The notes beneath the pieces were generated by a model. The model saw only the letters and a program-made list of their open reading frames with translations, did no database searches and had not been told where the DNA came from. DNA of 45,400 bases from JAJFFW01 sp038534195 (GTDB lineage: Bacteria; Pseudomonadota; Alphaproteobacteria; Caulobacterales; Parvularculaceae). The stretch lies in the NCBI GenBank assembly GCA_038534195.1, contig JBCAXE010000029.1:1-45400 (forward strand), given 5' to 3'. Within the stretch, counting starts at the first letter, position 1; every line of letters begins with the position of its first letter. The translations under genes were made by a program, and so were the position numbers. Shown piece after piece: positions 1 through 9,019 of the stretch.

Positions 1-2685
1 GATCACTGCTTCGAGGCTTTTCGCTCCATAACGCACTACATGCAGAACAGGCCCAAAAACTTCGCGTTTTAAATCGCTTATGGCTTTTATCTCGAAGGCC
101 ACCGGGCGCACGAAAGTTCCGCTGACGGCGGCGCCCGCTTCCGGCGCGCGCGCAATCAGGCGCGCGTCACCGGTCATTTCGGCGAGGTGTCTCTCGATAT
201 TGTTGAGCGCCTCCTGGTCAATGACAGGCCCGACGTCAGTGGACAAAAGCGCCGGATCGCCGACGGAGAGCTCCGCCATGGCGCCGGCGAGCATGGTGTT
301 GAATTTGTCCGCAATATCTTCCTGAACACACACCAATCGGCAGGCGGAGCATCGTTGGCCGGCGCTCTGGAAGGCGGACGCAATGACGTCGCTGACCGCT
401 TGTTCGAGCAACGCCGTGGAATCGACGATCATGGCGTTGATCCCGCCGGTTTCCGCAATAAGCGTCGCATCCCATTTTCCAGCGTCGATGAGGGATCGAT
501 TGATGATCTGCGCAGTTTCGGTGGAGCCCGTGAAGACAACGCCTTTCACAGCCGGGTGAGCGACGAGTGGGGCGCCGACAGAGGGCCCGTCGCCGGCGAC
601 GAAGTGCAGTACTTCCTTTGGAACGCCAGCTTGGTGAAGAAGCGCGACGGCCTCTTGGGCGATCAACGGCGTTTGTTCGGCTGGTTTGGCCACAACGGCG
701 TTGCCGGCGGCGAGCGCCGCGGAGACTTGCCCTAAAAATATCGCAAGGGGAAAGTTCCACGGCGAAATACAAGCAATGACGCCGAGGGGCGCACCGCCGC
801 CGGTCTGCCCTGCGTAATAGCGGAGGAAGTCCACGGCCTCGCGCACTTCTGCAGTCGAATCCGGTATGGTCTTTCCCGCCTCGCGCGTTGCAAGATGCAT
901 GAAGAGGTCGGCGTTTGCTTCAAGGAGATCAGCGGCTTTACGTAGTATGTCGCCGCGATCCGTACGGTCCGACCATTCCGTATACGCTTTATCGGCGGTG
1001 TCGCACGCCGCGTTCACGTCGTCAGCGGTCGCGTCCGCCAAGGGCGTTTTCGTCATAGTAGCACTTACAACGCGCGCTAGATGAGCCGCTGTTTCCGGAT
1101 CGGTCTCGTCCCATCCTTTGGCGGAAAGGCGCGCTCCGTCGAACAGATCGCGCGGCGCCCGGATCGCAGGGTTGGGAAAGACGTTTATTCCTAACGCTTC
1201 TTCGACAGGATCGGCGACCACATCGTCCACGGACAAATCGGGGTCAATCAATTGATTGACAAACGAGGAGTTGGCGCCGTTTTCAAGGAGCCGCCGCACA
1301 AGATAGGGCAGGAGTTCCTTGTGACCGCCCACGGGCGCATAGATGCGGCTATTAACGCCGTCTTTGATCAGACTGTCATGCAGCGCCTCGCCCATGCCAT
1401 GAAGGCGTTGCAATTCATAGTCGGCGTAGTCGCCCGCCATCTCGCGAACCATGACGGCGGTCAGAGCGTTGTGGGTCGCAAATTGCGGATAGAACACGTC
1501 GGTATTCGCCAACAGCTTGCGCGCGCATGCGGCGTAACTCACGTCAGTGAGCACTTTGCGTGTGAATACCGGATAGCTTTCAAGGCCCATCGTCTGAGCG
1601 CGTTTGATTTCGCCGTCCCAATAGGCGCCTTTCACAAGCCGCACCATAACGCGCCGGTCCGTGTCGCGCGCGACCGCCGAAAGCCAATCAAGAACGGGCA
1701 AGGCGCGCCGCTGATAGGCCTGGACAACCACGCCGAACCCGTGCCAGCCGGCGAGTGCGGGATCGCGCATCAGCGCCTCGATCAGATCAAGCGAAAGATC
1801 AAGGCGGTCGGCTTCCTCCGCGTCGATATTAAAGCCGATATTCGCATTCTTCGCGGCGATCGCCAAGTCGCGAATGCGCCCGCCCAGCTCTTTTAGCACA
1901 CGGTCTTTCTTGCCATATTCATAGCGCGGATGCAGCGCGGAGAGCTTTATGGATATGCCAGGATTATCTTTCGGGCGTTCGCTTACGGCGTTTTTCGCGA
2001 TTGAAGCAATGGCGTTGGCGTAATCGTTGAAATATTTCAGCGCGTCCGCTTGCGTATGCGCCGCCTCGCCGAGCATGTCATATGAGAAGGAATAGCCAGC
2101 CTTCTTGAAGGATTCGCCGCGTTTGTGGGCTTCCTCAATGGTCTCGCCAAGGACGAAATGTTCGCCCATGATTTTCATGGCTTGCGCCACAGAAGCGCGG
2201 ATCACCGGCTCGCCCACACGGTCGAGTAGACCCTTGGTGGCGGCGACCATTTTGCGCGCCGGGTCTTTCGCCTCGATATCGTCAAGCCAGGCGGCGGTGA
2301 ACATCAAGGCGCGCGTTGAAAAGTTGATCAGCGGGAAGGGGCTCTTGCCGGCGTGCGCGCGCCAGTCGCCCGCCTCGATCTTGTCTTCGATCAGCGCATC
2401 GGCCGTCGCCGCATCCGGCGTGCGCAGCAACGCTTCCGCGAGCCGCATGAGGGTCACGCCCTCCGCCGTGGAAAGCCCATATTCCTGCAGAAATTTGTCG
2501 ATCAGTCCCGACCGTGAAGCGTTGGCGCGCGCCGTTTTGACAAACGCTTTCGCCGCGGCTTGTGCGCGCCGCCGCGGCTCCAGGCCGATATCGGCGTCGG
2601 CGATCAATTTTTTGGCGAGGGCCGTTTCGTCGATCAGCGTATGAGCGCGGATCTCGGCGCGTAATTGATCGATAGACCGGCCCAT
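1..2685 (-). CDS. putA: Bifunctional proline dehydrogenase / P5C dehydrogenase PutA (3' end outside window)
   Basis: Oxidises proline to glutamate in two steps: an FAD-dependent proline dehydrogenase followed by an NAD-dependent pyrroline-5-carboxylate (aldehyde) dehydrogenase. The reverse strand gives an open frame of 895 residues from ATG at 2685 to the window edge. The PRODH half shows VRLVKGAYWD, PQFATHNA, QRLHGMG and YAPVG, then YLVRRLLENGANSSFV. The aldehyde dehydrogenase half shows VFTGSTE and the catalytic cysteine in GQRCSACR (Cys779, codon 349-351), and runs off the edge after EVFGPVLHVVRY. PutA proteins are usually 1000-1200 residues, so only the C-terminal part is missing. A GGAG lies about 10 nt before the start. 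The family combination is unmistakable. Whether a DNA-binding or other extra domain exists cannot be seen; the N-terminus starts close to the PRODH fold and shows no ribbon-helix-helix domain. Confidence 0.96.
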   Translation of the reverse strand, partial: MGRSIDQLRAEIRAHTLIDETALAKKLIADADIGLEPRRRAQAAAKAFVKTARANASRSGLIDKFLQEYGLSTAEGVTLMRLAEALLRTPDAATADALIEDKIEAGDWRAHAGKSPFPLINFSTRALMFTAAWLDDIEAKDPARKMVAATKGLLDRVGEPVIRASVAQAMKIMGEHFVLGETIEEAHKRGESFKKAGYSFSYDMLGEAAHTQADALKYFNDYANAIASIAKNAVSERPKDNPGISIKLSALHPRYEYGKKDRVLKELGGRIRDLAIAAKNANIGFNIDAEEADRLDLSLDLIEALMRDPALAGWHGFGVVVQAYQRRALPVLDWLSAVARDTDRRVMVRLVKGAYWDGEIKRAQTMGLESYPVFTRKVLTDVSYAACARKLLANTDVFYPQFATHNALTAVMVREMAGDYADYELQRLHGMGEALHDSLIKDGVNSRIYAPVGGHKELLPYLVRRLLENGANSSFVNQLIDPDLSVDDVVADPVEEALGINVFPNPAIRAPRDLFDGARLSAKGWDETDPETAAHLARVVSATMTKTPLADATADDVNAACDTADKAYTEWSDRTDRGDILRKAADLLEANADLFMHLATREAGKTIPDSTAEVREAVDFLRYYAGQTGGGAPLGVIACISPWNFPLAIFLGQVSAALAAGNAVVAKPAEQTPLIAQEAVALLHQAGVPKEVLHFVAGDGPSVGAPLVAHPAVKGVVFTGSTETAQIINRSLIDAGKWDATLIAETGGINAMIVDSTALLEQAVSDVIASAFQSAGQRCSACRLVCVQEDIADKFNTMLAGAMAELSVGDPALLSTDVGPVIDQEALNNIERHLAEMTGDARLIARAPEAGAAVSGTFVRPVAFEIKAISDLKREVFGPVLHVVRYGAKSLEAVI

Positions 2686-2713
2686 TAACCAAATTCTCCA
2701 GCTAATTCTTGCA

Positions 2714-2757
2714 GGTCCCTGTTACACGGGACCGAGGCTGGCTCGCCAGCCCTTTTT
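2714..2757 (+). terminator. Tandem hairpins, the second terminator-like, between putA and the thiolase gene
   Basis: Two perfect stems follow each other: GGTCCC/GGGACC (2714-2719 with 2728-2733) and GGCTGGC/GCCAGCC (2736-2742 with 2745-2751), the second followed by C and TTTTT (2753-2757). On the plus strand this has the form of an intrinsic terminator. No plus-strand gene ends here; both neighbours start nearby and diverge. It could end antisense transcription coming out of putA, act as an attenuator in the leader of the thiolase mRNA, or be operator symmetry for a regulator of the divergent promoters. The structure is certain, the role is not. Confidence 0.45.
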
Positions 2758-2924
2758 CGCGGCCGCCTCCGAGCAATCCTGGCGATCGGCGCAGTCCCCG
2801 CGGGGTCCGATGTCATATGTGCGCGAGGAGGGGCCGTGCAACTGCAGCAATCCATTGCGCCATGCGGGGTTCGTGCGTACGTAAAGGCCGAAATTCGCTT
2901 CCAGCGTCACTGAAAGGACCCGTT

Positions 2925-4139
2925 ATGACCGAAGCATACATCTATGACGCCGTTCGCACGCCGCGCGGCAAAGGCAAATCGGATGGCGCGCTGCATGAGA
3001 TTACGCCGGTGGCGATGGCGACGCAGGTTCTGCAGTCCGTTCGTGATCGCAATGAAGGTCTCGACCCCGCCGATATCGAAGATGTGGCGCTCGGATGCGT
3101 TTCGCCGGTTGGCGAGCAAGGCGCTGTGATCACGAGAACGGCGATCCTGAACGCGGATTATCCGGAAACCACCTCCGGCATTCAGGTGAATCGCTTCTGC
3201 GCCTCAGGGCTTGAGGCTGTGAACATCGCCGCCGCAAAAGTGAAAGCCGGCGAGACCGATATGGCGATCGGCGGCGGCGTCGAGTGCATGAGCCGTGTGC
3301 CCATGGGATCGGACGGCGGCGCCTGGCCGGTCGATCCGTCGACCGCCTTCAAGACTTATTTTGTACCGCAGGGGATTTCCGCTGACCTGATCGCGACCAA
3401 ATACGGGTTCTCGCGTGACGATGTGGACGCCTACGCCGTTGAAAGCCAAAAGCGCGCCGCCAAATCCTGGGAAGAAGGGCGCTTTTCCAAATCAATCACG
3501 CCCGTAAAAGATGTCATCGGCCAGGAAGTATTGGCGCACGACGAAACGATCCGCGCCAATACGGATATGCAGTCGCTCGGCGCCCTGCCGCCGTCTTTCG
3601 CCGGCCTTGGCGCATTTCCAGGCTTCGACGATATCGCCATCCAGAAATACGCTGAGCTTGAGGCGATCAACCATGTGCACCATGCGGGTAATTCTTCGGG
3701 CATCGTTGACGGCGCCGCTGCTGTCCTTATCGGCAATGAAGAAGCGGGCAAAAAAGCGGGCCTGAAGCCGCGCGCGCGCATCCGGTCCATGGCGTCAATC
3801 GGATCGGAGCCGACGATCATGCTCACGGGTCCCGAATTCGCCGCGCAAAAAGCATTGGCGAAGGCCGGCATGACAAAGGACGACATTGATCTGTGGGAGC
3901 TGAACGAGGCGTTCGCTTCGGTCGTTCTCCGATTTATGCAAGCGCTCGACATCGATCACTCAGAGATCAACGTGAACGGCGGCGCGATCGCTATGGGTCA
4001 CCCGCTCGGGGCCACCGGCGCCATGATTATGGGCACGATGGTCGACGAGCTGGAGCGGTCTGGAAAAGAGACGGCGCTCGTGACGCTTTGTATCGGCGCC
4101 GGCATGGGTACGGCGACCATCATCGAACGCGTGAACTAG
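2925..4139 (+). CDS. Acetyl-CoA C-acyltransferase (thiolase)
   Basis: Thiolytic cleavage of 3-ketoacyl-CoA (last step of beta-oxidation), or the reverse condensation. The protein has 404 residues, the usual thiolase length. It carries the nucleophilic cysteine in NRFCASGLEA (Cys92), the NEAFA motif, the histidine motif GGAIAMGHPLGATGA and the C-terminal CIGAGMG cysteine. The frame is open upstream to 2709, but the ATG at 2925, preceded by AAGGA and opening directly into TEAYIYDAVRTPRGK, is the family start. The extra 72 upstream codons have no thiolase character. It lies 165 bp before the hydratase/dehydrogenase multienzyme, the classic FadA-FadB pairing although in reversed order. This suggests a fatty-acid oxidation unit. 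Chain-length preference cannot be told from sequence. Confidence 0.95.
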   Translation: MTEAYIYDAVRTPRGKGKSDGALHEITPVAMATQVLQSVRDRNEGLDPADIEDVALGCVSPVGEQGAVITRTAILNADYPETTSGIQVNRFCASGLEAVNIAAAKVKAGETDMAIGGGVECMSRVPMGSDGGAWPVDPSTAFKTYFVPQGISADLIATKYGFSRDDVDAYAVESQKRAAKSWEEGRFSKSITPVKDVIGQEVLAHDETIRANTDMQSLGALPPSFAGLGAFPGFDDIAIQKYAELEAINHVHHAGNSSGIVDGAAAVLIGNEEAGKKAGLKPRARIRSMASIGSEPTIMLTGPEFAAQKALAKAGMTKDDIDLWELNEAFASVVLRFMQALDIDHSEINVNGGAIAMGHPLGATGAMIMGTMVDELERSGKETALVTLCIGAGMGTATIIERVN

Positions 4140-4304
4140 GCGCAGGGCCCGCGCGCCGATGCCGCCCTTGCGTAAGCTTGTCGCTTCCGAGCCGTTCGAT
4201 GAACGGCCGGCGACGCTGCGCGCCAACGGCGCCGGATCAGTCTCGGCGTCGGCGTTATGATCGCTTACTTTCTTGAAAATTTTCCTACATCCGGGAGCTA
4301 ACAC

Positions 4305-6500
4305 ATGAGCTATGAAACACTTTCCATCGATCTCGACAGCGACGGCATTGCAGTCGTCACGATCGATTTGCCGAACCAGTCGATGAATGTCTGGAACGAA
4401 CAATTGATGACGGAGTTCGCCCATTGGGTGGACGCGTTCGTTGCGGAGGACGCGGTAAAAGGCGCCGTCATCACGTCGGGCAAAAAATCCGGATTTCTGG
4501 CTGGCGCAGATTTGCGGATGTTGGGGTCCAATGACCGCGGGCCGGGCAAGGGCGCCGATCCGTTCGAGAGCGCCTTCGCGCTTAACGCCACATTGCGCAA
4601 GCTAGAAACGAGCGGCCATCCGGCCAAGGCGCTTCTCAAAGGCGAGGCGCACGCCAAACCGGTGGCGGCGGCTGTCGAAGGGCTCGCGCTTGGCGGCGGT
4701 CTGGAACTTGTTCTCGCGTGCCATCACCGTGTGGTCGCCGACAATCCGAAAATCCAGCTCGGCGTGCCTGAAAGTCAGGTGGGCTTGTTGCCAGGCGCGG
4801 GCGGCACGCAGCGCATCCCGCGTCTCGCGGGGCTTCAAAAAGCCGCCGAAATGGCGACAAGCGGCAAGCCGATTGATCCCGCGACCGCAAAGGCTTGCGG
4901 CATCGCGCAGGAGGTCGTGGGCGCTGGAGAGACCGTCGCAAAAGCCAAGGAATGGGTGAAAGCTAATCCGAAAGTCACGCAGCCGTGGGACAAGAAGGGT
5001 TTCAAATTTCCGGGCGGCGGCGGCGCCATGGATCCGCGCGCCGTTCAATTTTTCATGGGCGCCAACGCCATGGCGCAAAAACAAACGAACCACAATTACC
5101 CGGCGATCCAAGCGATCTTGTCGTGTCTCTATGAGGGCTCAATTGTGCCTTTCGACACTGCGATCCGCATTGAAACAAAATACTTCATGAAGCTGCTTTC
5201 CGGACCGGTCGCTAAGAACATGATCCGGACGCTGTTTATCAACAAGCAGGCGGCGGAGAAGGGCGAGCAGCGCCCGAAGGACGTGCCGCCCACGGAACTA
5301 AAGAAAGTCGGCGTCCTCGGCGCCGGTATGATGGGGGCTGGCATCGCCTACGTAACGGCGAAGGGCGGTATGGATGTCGTCCTCCTCGACCGTGACCTCG
5401 AATATGCACAGAAAGGAAAAGCGTACTCTGAAGGGATCGTCGAAAAAGGCGTCTCGCGCGGCAAAGTGACGAAAGAAAAGGGCGAGGCGCTTCTGGCCCG
5501 CATTACGCCGACAACGGACTATAACGATCTCAAAGACGTCGATATGATTATCGAGGCGGTCTTTGAAGACCCGGACGTCAAAGCGGACGTCATCAAGAAA
5601 ACCGAAGCGGTGATCGGCAAGGATGTGATCTTCGCTTCCAACACGTCAACGCTGCCAATTACGGGGCTTGCAAAGAATTCCGAGCGTCCGGATCAGTTTA
5701 TCGGCATTCATTTCTTCTCGCCGGTCGACAAGATGCCGCTTGTGGAGATTATCCCGGGTGCTGAGTCAGGCGACCGGTCGCTTGCAGCGGCGCTTGACTA
5801 TGTGCGCATGATCAAGAAGACGCCGATTGTCGTGAAAGACACGCGCGGATTTTACACAAACCGCGTTGTGCCGCCTTATCTCGGCGAGGCCATGATTATG
5901 GTTCAGGAAGGCGTTGCGCCGGCGCTCATTGAGAACGCCGCGAAGTCCCTCGGCATGCCCGTCGGCCCGCTGGCGCTCACCGACGAAACGTCCTTGTCCC
6001 TCGGTTACATGTTGATGGAGTCCACCAAGAAAGAATTGGGCGATGACTACAAACCGTCCGGAAACGAAGAGCTTCTGAAGAAGATGGTGAAGGACCTTGG
6101 CCGGAAAGGGCGCAAGTCCGGCGGCGGTTTCTATGACTACCCCGAAGGCGGTAAGAAACATCTCTGGAAAGGCCTTGAGGAACACTTCCCGCTCTCCGAC
6201 GATCAGCCGTCGCTGGAAGAGGCGAAAGACCGCCTTCTCTACGCGCAGCTTATCCCCGCATCCCATTGTTACGCTGAAGAGATCGTCTTTGATCCGCAAT
6301 CAGCCGATCTCGGCGCCATCTTCGGCTGGGGCTTCGCGCCCTGGACCGGCGGTCCCATGAGCCATATCGACACGATCGGTATGGAGAGTTTTGTGCGCAA
6401 AGCTGAAAGCCTCGCCCAGCGATACGGCGAACGCTTCAACCCGCCCCAGTCGTTCCGAGACATGGCTGCCAAAGGCGAAACGCTTTACAAAGCTGCTTAA
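4305..6500 (+). CDS. Fatty-acid oxidation multienzyme: enoyl-CoA hydratase + 3-hydroxyacyl-CoA dehydrogenase (FadB/FadJ type)
   Basis: Carries hydration of trans-2-enoyl-CoA and NAD-dependent oxidation of the resulting 3-hydroxyacyl-CoA on one chain, feeding the thiolase encoded just upstream. It has 731 residues, normal for FadB/FadJ. The N-terminal crotonase domain has the oxyanion-hole segment GFLAGADLRML and both expected glutamates (ALGGGLELVLAC and GVPESQVGLLPGAGG). A Rossmann domain starts near residue 336 with GVLGAGMMGAGIA, followed by ASNTSTLPIT, the catalytic-His segment IGIHFFSPVDKMPL and RGFYTNRVVPPY. A second helical 3HCDH domain completes the C-terminus. GGGAG about 8 nt before the ATG supports the start. 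fadB and fadJ cannot be told apart safely in alphaproteobacteria, so no symbol is given. Confidence 0.95.
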   Translation: MSYETLSIDLDSDGIAVVTIDLPNQSMNVWNEQLMTEFAHWVDAFVAEDAVKGAVITSGKKSGFLAGADLRMLGSNDRGPGKGADPFESAFALNATLRKLETSGHPAKALLKGEAHAKPVAAAVEGLALGGGLELVLACHHRVVADNPKIQLGVPESQVGLLPGAGGTQRIPRLAGLQKAAEMATSGKPIDPATAKACGIAQEVVGAGETVAKAKEWVKANPKVTQPWDKKGFKFPGGGGAMDPRAVQFFMGANAMAQKQTNHNYPAIQAILSCLYEGSIVPFDTAIRIETKYFMKLLSGPVAKNMIRTLFINKQAAEKGEQRPKDVPPTELKKVGVLGAGMMGAGIAYVTAKGGMDVVLLDRDLEYAQKGKAYSEGIVEKGVSRGKVTKEKGEALLARITPTTDYNDLKDVDMIIEAVFEDPDVKADVIKKTEAVIGKDVIFASNTSTLPITGLAKNSERPDQFIGIHFFSPVDKMPLVEIIPGAESGDRSLAAALDYVRMIKKTPIVVKDTRGFYTNRVVPPYLGEAMIMVQEGVAPALIENAAKSLGMPVGPLALTDETSLSLGYMLMESTKKELGDDYKPSGNEELLKKMVKDLGRKGRKSGGGFYDYPEGGKKHLWKGLEEHFPLSDDQPSLEEAKDRLLYAQLIPASHCYAEEIVFDPQSADLGAIFGWGFAPWTGGPMSHIDTIGMESFVRKAESLAQRYGERFNPPQSFRDMAAKGETLYKAA

Positions 6501-6523
6501 TAAAAACTTTTTCGCAGAAGCAG

Positions 6524-6549
6524 AAAACGCTCCCGAGGGAGCGTTTTTT
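6524..6549 (+). terminator. Intrinsic terminator of the beta-oxidation unit
   Basis: AAAACGCTCCC (6524-6534) pairs perfectly with GGGAGCGTTTT (6537-6547) and runs into a T tract to 6549. It starts 23 nt after the stop codon of the hydratase/dehydrogenase gene. The A-run/T-run symmetry would also allow it to serve the converging PilZ gene on the minus strand (stop at 6587), making it a bidirectional terminator. Confidence 0.92.
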
Positions 6550-6586
6550 GTTTCGGTCTGTATTCGTTGGCTGACAGGATGTCTCT

Positions 6587-6913
6587 TTAAAAGGAAAGCC
6601 CCGCTTCGTCGTCCTCTTGCCAGCGTAGTTGCACGCGCCGTTCGATGCCGGCGCCGCGGACGGCCAGGGTCATGGACGGCGTCAACGCCTGGTAGTTCGG
6701 CAAGCGCACTTTGACGCCGTTGCCGCTCATGTCCTGAACGATGCATTGGATCTCTTCGCCCGTGTCGAGTCGCAAGGTGCCGAATTTATAAGCTGAATGC
6801 CGCTCAGATTCGCGGTCCGCATGGCGCGAAACGCCAATATCGTTAATATCTATCGGCTCCGCGCTTTTGATTGCGGTTAACCGATCCTGCAAGCGTTGTT
6901 TTGACACGCTCAT
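6587..6913 (-). CDS. PilZ-domain protein (predicted c-di-GMP receptor)
   Basis: A small cytoplasmic protein of 108 residues made almost entirely of one PilZ domain. The c-di-GMP binding signature is present: RESER (RxxxR) followed about 30 residues later by DMSGNG (D/NxSxxG). PilZ proteins bind cyclic di-GMP and usually act on motility, surface polysaccharide or secretion; no partner can be named here. The ATG at 6913 is chosen because GGGAGG lies 8 nt upstream. The frame is open to 6976, but that N-terminus lacks a ribosome site and adds only arginine/glycine-rich sequence. It converges with the beta-oxidation unit and diverges from rpmB. Confidence 0.85.
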   Translation of the reverse strand: MSVSKQRLQDRLTAIKSAEPIDINDIGVSRHADRESERHSAYKFGTLRLDTGEEIQCIVQDMSGNGVKVRLPNYQALTPSMTLAVRGAGIERRVQLRWQEDDEAGLSF

Positions 6914-7060
6914 GGCTAAGCCTCCCGTCCTGCCAAAAAGCGCCCGTGCCCTCAGTCCCCCAGCGCCTTGACGCAAAGCCTAGACGCGGCGAGGTTAAAT
7001 TTCGCTGAACCCCTTTAAGCGCGCCGTTTTGCTTCGGCCGCAAAAACCGGCGCAGAACGG

Positions 7061-7089
7061 TTGACCTAATCGGAACGCAGGGCTAAATC
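7061..7089 (+). promoter_or_regulatory. Candidate sigma-70-type promoter of rpmB
   Basis: TTGACC (7061-7066) and TAAATC (7084-7089) are separated by 17 nt, about 57 nt before the rpmB start. An imperfect hairpin (AACGC-A-GGG with CCC-C-GCGTT, 7074-7097) overlaps the -10 region. The call rests on motif matching only. Confidence 0.35.
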
Positions 7090-7145
7090 CCCGCGTTCAG
7101 AGATTTCTCCGGGATTACCGTCCCGCCTCGATAAGGAATGAAGCC

Positions 7146-7427
7146 ATGGCGCGCCGCTGCGAATTTACAGGCGTTGGACCCATGTCCGGCAACAACGTCT
7201 CCCACGCGAAAAACCGCACAAAGCGGCGGTTCCTGCCGAATCTGTGCAATGTGACGCTGCACAGCGAGCAATTGGACCGGTCCTTCAAATTCCGCATTAC
7301 CGCGTCAGCGCTCCGGTCGGTGGACCATATGGGCGGCCTTGATGTTTTCTTGCGTAAAGCGAAAGACGACGCCCTGTCCCCAAGCGCCTTGAAAGTGAAG
7401 CGCGAACTGTCCAAAGCTTCCGCTTAA
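7146..7427 (+). CDS. rpmB: 50S ribosomal protein L28
   Basis: Component of the large ribosomal subunit. The 93-residue product begins MARRCEFTGVGPMSGNNVSHA and continues KTRRFLPN-like (KRRFLPNLCNVTL) to the typical GGLDVFL segment, the standard alphaproteobacterial L28 pattern. AAGGA lies 8-9 nt upstream of the ATG. It stands as a single gene, divergent from the PilZ gene, with 69 bp to the membrane-protein gene downstream. The N-terminal region has only one cysteine of the four that zinc-binding L28 forms carry, so this is the zinc-free type. Confidence 0.97.
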   Translation: MARRCEFTGVGPMSGNNVSHAKNRTKRRFLPNLCNVTLHSEQLDRSFKFRITASALRSVDHMGGLDVFLRKAKDDALSPSALKVKRELSKASA

Positions 7428-7496
7428 AGCGCGCCGTCAATCGCTCCCGAACCGGCGCCGTTAAGGGTACCGTGGGTCGACGAGAGGGAATGACGC

Positions 7497-8204
7497 GTGG
7501 ATGATGTCGTCGCCACTGAGCAACGCTCTCCTAAACAAACGCCGCTCCAGCAGTTCTTCAAGAACCTGGCTGACTTCGGCGAATCGCTGTTTCGCACCTT
7601 TGTGCTCTCCGCGATGCTGCTGCCTGTATTGCTTGCGTCTTTTCTGACCGTTGATTTACCGCTGAGAGCGTTCGATCACTTCTTTGCGGCCGCCATTTTG
7701 CGTCCAAGCGTATGGCTGAGCTGGGGCGGGGCGATCATGTCCCTGGCGCCGTTGCTTGCGATTCTTTATGCGCGCCGTTGGGGCGGGGATGAAGCCTCGC
7801 GCGTGGTGACGGCGTCGTGGGGCGTCGCGGCGCTGTTGGTGTTCGCTGAGATTTCTTATCTGGCGCCTCAGTTGAGCGCAGAAGACTTCCCGACGACGCG
7901 GTTTGTGGCCGCCTTCGTAATCAGCGCGATGGCGGCGCAATACTTCGCCGCCGCTTTTTACGATGTAACACGCGGCGGCGGCGCATGGTGGCGGGCGCCG
8001 CTTTATGCGGCGATGGCCGCCTATGCAGTTGGCGCGTTTCTCTACTATCCGATCGCTTATTGGGGCTCCGGCGCGCCCTGGCCGAACTGGATTATCGGCG
8101 ATTTAATGGTGAAGCTCGTCTTCGCTTTTGCGTTTTTGCCAATCTACCACATGTTTAAGCGAACGCTGCGTCCGCGCGGCGGTTATGGCGGCGACTGGCG
8201 ATAG
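7497..8204 (+). CDS. Vut_1-type integral membrane protein (possible queuosine-precursor transporter family)
   Basis: A 235-residue polytopic membrane protein with about six hydrophobic segments and a basic, arginine-rich C-terminal tail. The segments RFVAAFVISAMAAQYFAAAFYD, WWRAPLYAAMAAYAVGAFLYYPIAYWG and NWIIGDLMVKLVFAFAFLP resemble the order seen in Vut_1/YhhQ proteins (a paired helix around an aromatic WWRAPL loop, then a GDxxVKL helix). YhhQ in E. coli imports queuosine precursors. The match here is by remembered pattern and is not strong, and the substrate is unproven. The start codon is the GTG at 7497, preceded by GAGAGGGA. Nothing nearby concerns queuosine. Confidence 0.55.
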   Translation: MDDVVATEQRSPKQTPLQQFFKNLADFGESLFRTFVLSAMLLPVLLASFLTVDLPLRAFDHFFAAAILRPSVWLSWGGAIMSLAPLLAILYARRWGGDEASRVVTASWGVAALLVFAEISYLAPQLSAEDFPTTRFVAAFVISAMAAQYFAAAFYDVTRGGGAWWRAPLYAAMAAYAVGAFLYYPIAYWGSGAPWPNWIIGDLMVKLVFAFAFLPIYHMFKRTLRPRGGYGGDWR

Positions 8205-8209
8205 CGCGT

Positions 8210-9016
8210 CTAGTTCCGCTCCAACGCTTTCGCTTCAGTCCAGAGCGCTTCCATTTCCTCAAGGCTCGCCTCGTCAAGCGTCCTGTCGTTTGATTTCAGG
8301 CTCTTCTCGATGTGCTCAAAGCGGCGCACGAATTTAGCGTTGGTCCGGCGCAGGGCCGCCTCCGGATCAACTTTCAAATGGCGCGACAGGTTAGCGATGA
8401 CAAAAAGAAGATCGCCGAATTCGTCTTCGATCGCGTCCGCATCCTTGGCGCCAATCGCGTCCGCGAGCTCATGTGTTTCCTCTTCGATCTTGGCGAGCAC
8501 ATCCTTCGCGTCTGTCCAATCAAATCCAACCCGCGCCGCGCGTTTTTGCAGTTTGACGGCGCGCGTGAGCCCCGGCAGCCCGACCGGCAAGTCATCGAGA
8601 AGACCGTGAGCGCCTTTCGCTGCGCGTTCTTCCGCCTTTTGCTTTTCCCATGAAGCTGTCTGCCCCTCGGCGTCGCGTTCATCCGCGTCACCGAAGACGT
8701 GGGGATGGCGGCGTTCCATTTTGTCGCTGATGGATTTCAGGACGTCGGCAAAGTCGAAGAGGTTTTCTTCAGACGCCATCTGCGCGTGAAAGACGGACTG
8801 GAACATCAAGTCGCCCAATTCGTCGCGCAACCCGGCCATATCGCCGCGCGCAATTGTATCGGCGACTTCATAGGCTTCTTCAACCGTATAGGGAGCGATG
8901 GTGCTGAAGTCCTGCTCCAGATCCCATGGGCACCCGCCGTCCGGATTGCGAAGCTTTGCCATGATGTCGAGGAGGCGCGCCAGCTCGCGCTGCGCTTGCG
9001 AGTGTTTTTCGCTCAT
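8210..9016 (-). CDS. mazG: Nucleoside triphosphate pyrophosphohydrolase MazG
   Basis: Hydrolyses (d)NTPs to NMP and pyrophosphate, a house-cleaning enzyme that also lowers ppGpp-linked stress in E. coli. The 268 residues hold two MazG domains. The first has CPWDLEQDFSTIAPYTVEEAYEV followed by LRDELGDLMFQSVFHA (the EExxE/ExxD metal site), and the second has EEETHELADAI followed by IEDEFGDLLFVIANL. It is the last gene of a proB-proA-mazG run on the minus strand, starting 3 nt after the proA stop codon, so it is almost certainly cotranscribed. This position fits no obvious pathway link to proline. Confidence 0.95.
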   Translation of the reverse strand: MSEKHSQAQRELARLLDIMAKLRNPDGGCPWDLEQDFSTIAPYTVEEAYEVADTIARGDMAGLRDELGDLMFQSVFHAQMASEENLFDFADVLKSISDKMERRHPHVFGDADERDAEGQTASWEKQKAEERAAKGAHGLLDDLPVGLPGLTRAVKLQKRAARVGFDWTDAKDVLAKIEEETHELADAIGAKDADAIEDEFGDLLFVIANLSRHLKVDPEAALRRTNAKFVRRFEHIEKSLKSNDRTLDEASLEEMEALWTEAKALERN

Positions 9017-9019
9017 TTG

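Noticed and set aside
187..735. Plus-strand open frame of 182 codons inside putA
   Set aside because: It is the antisense shadow of the aldehyde-dehydrogenase half of putA, whose conserved motifs fix the minus strand as coding.
2709..2924. 72-codon N-terminal extension of the thiolase
   Set aside because: The residues do not resemble a thiolase and the region overlaps the terminator-like hairpins; the ATG at 2925 has a ribosome site and the family N-terminus.
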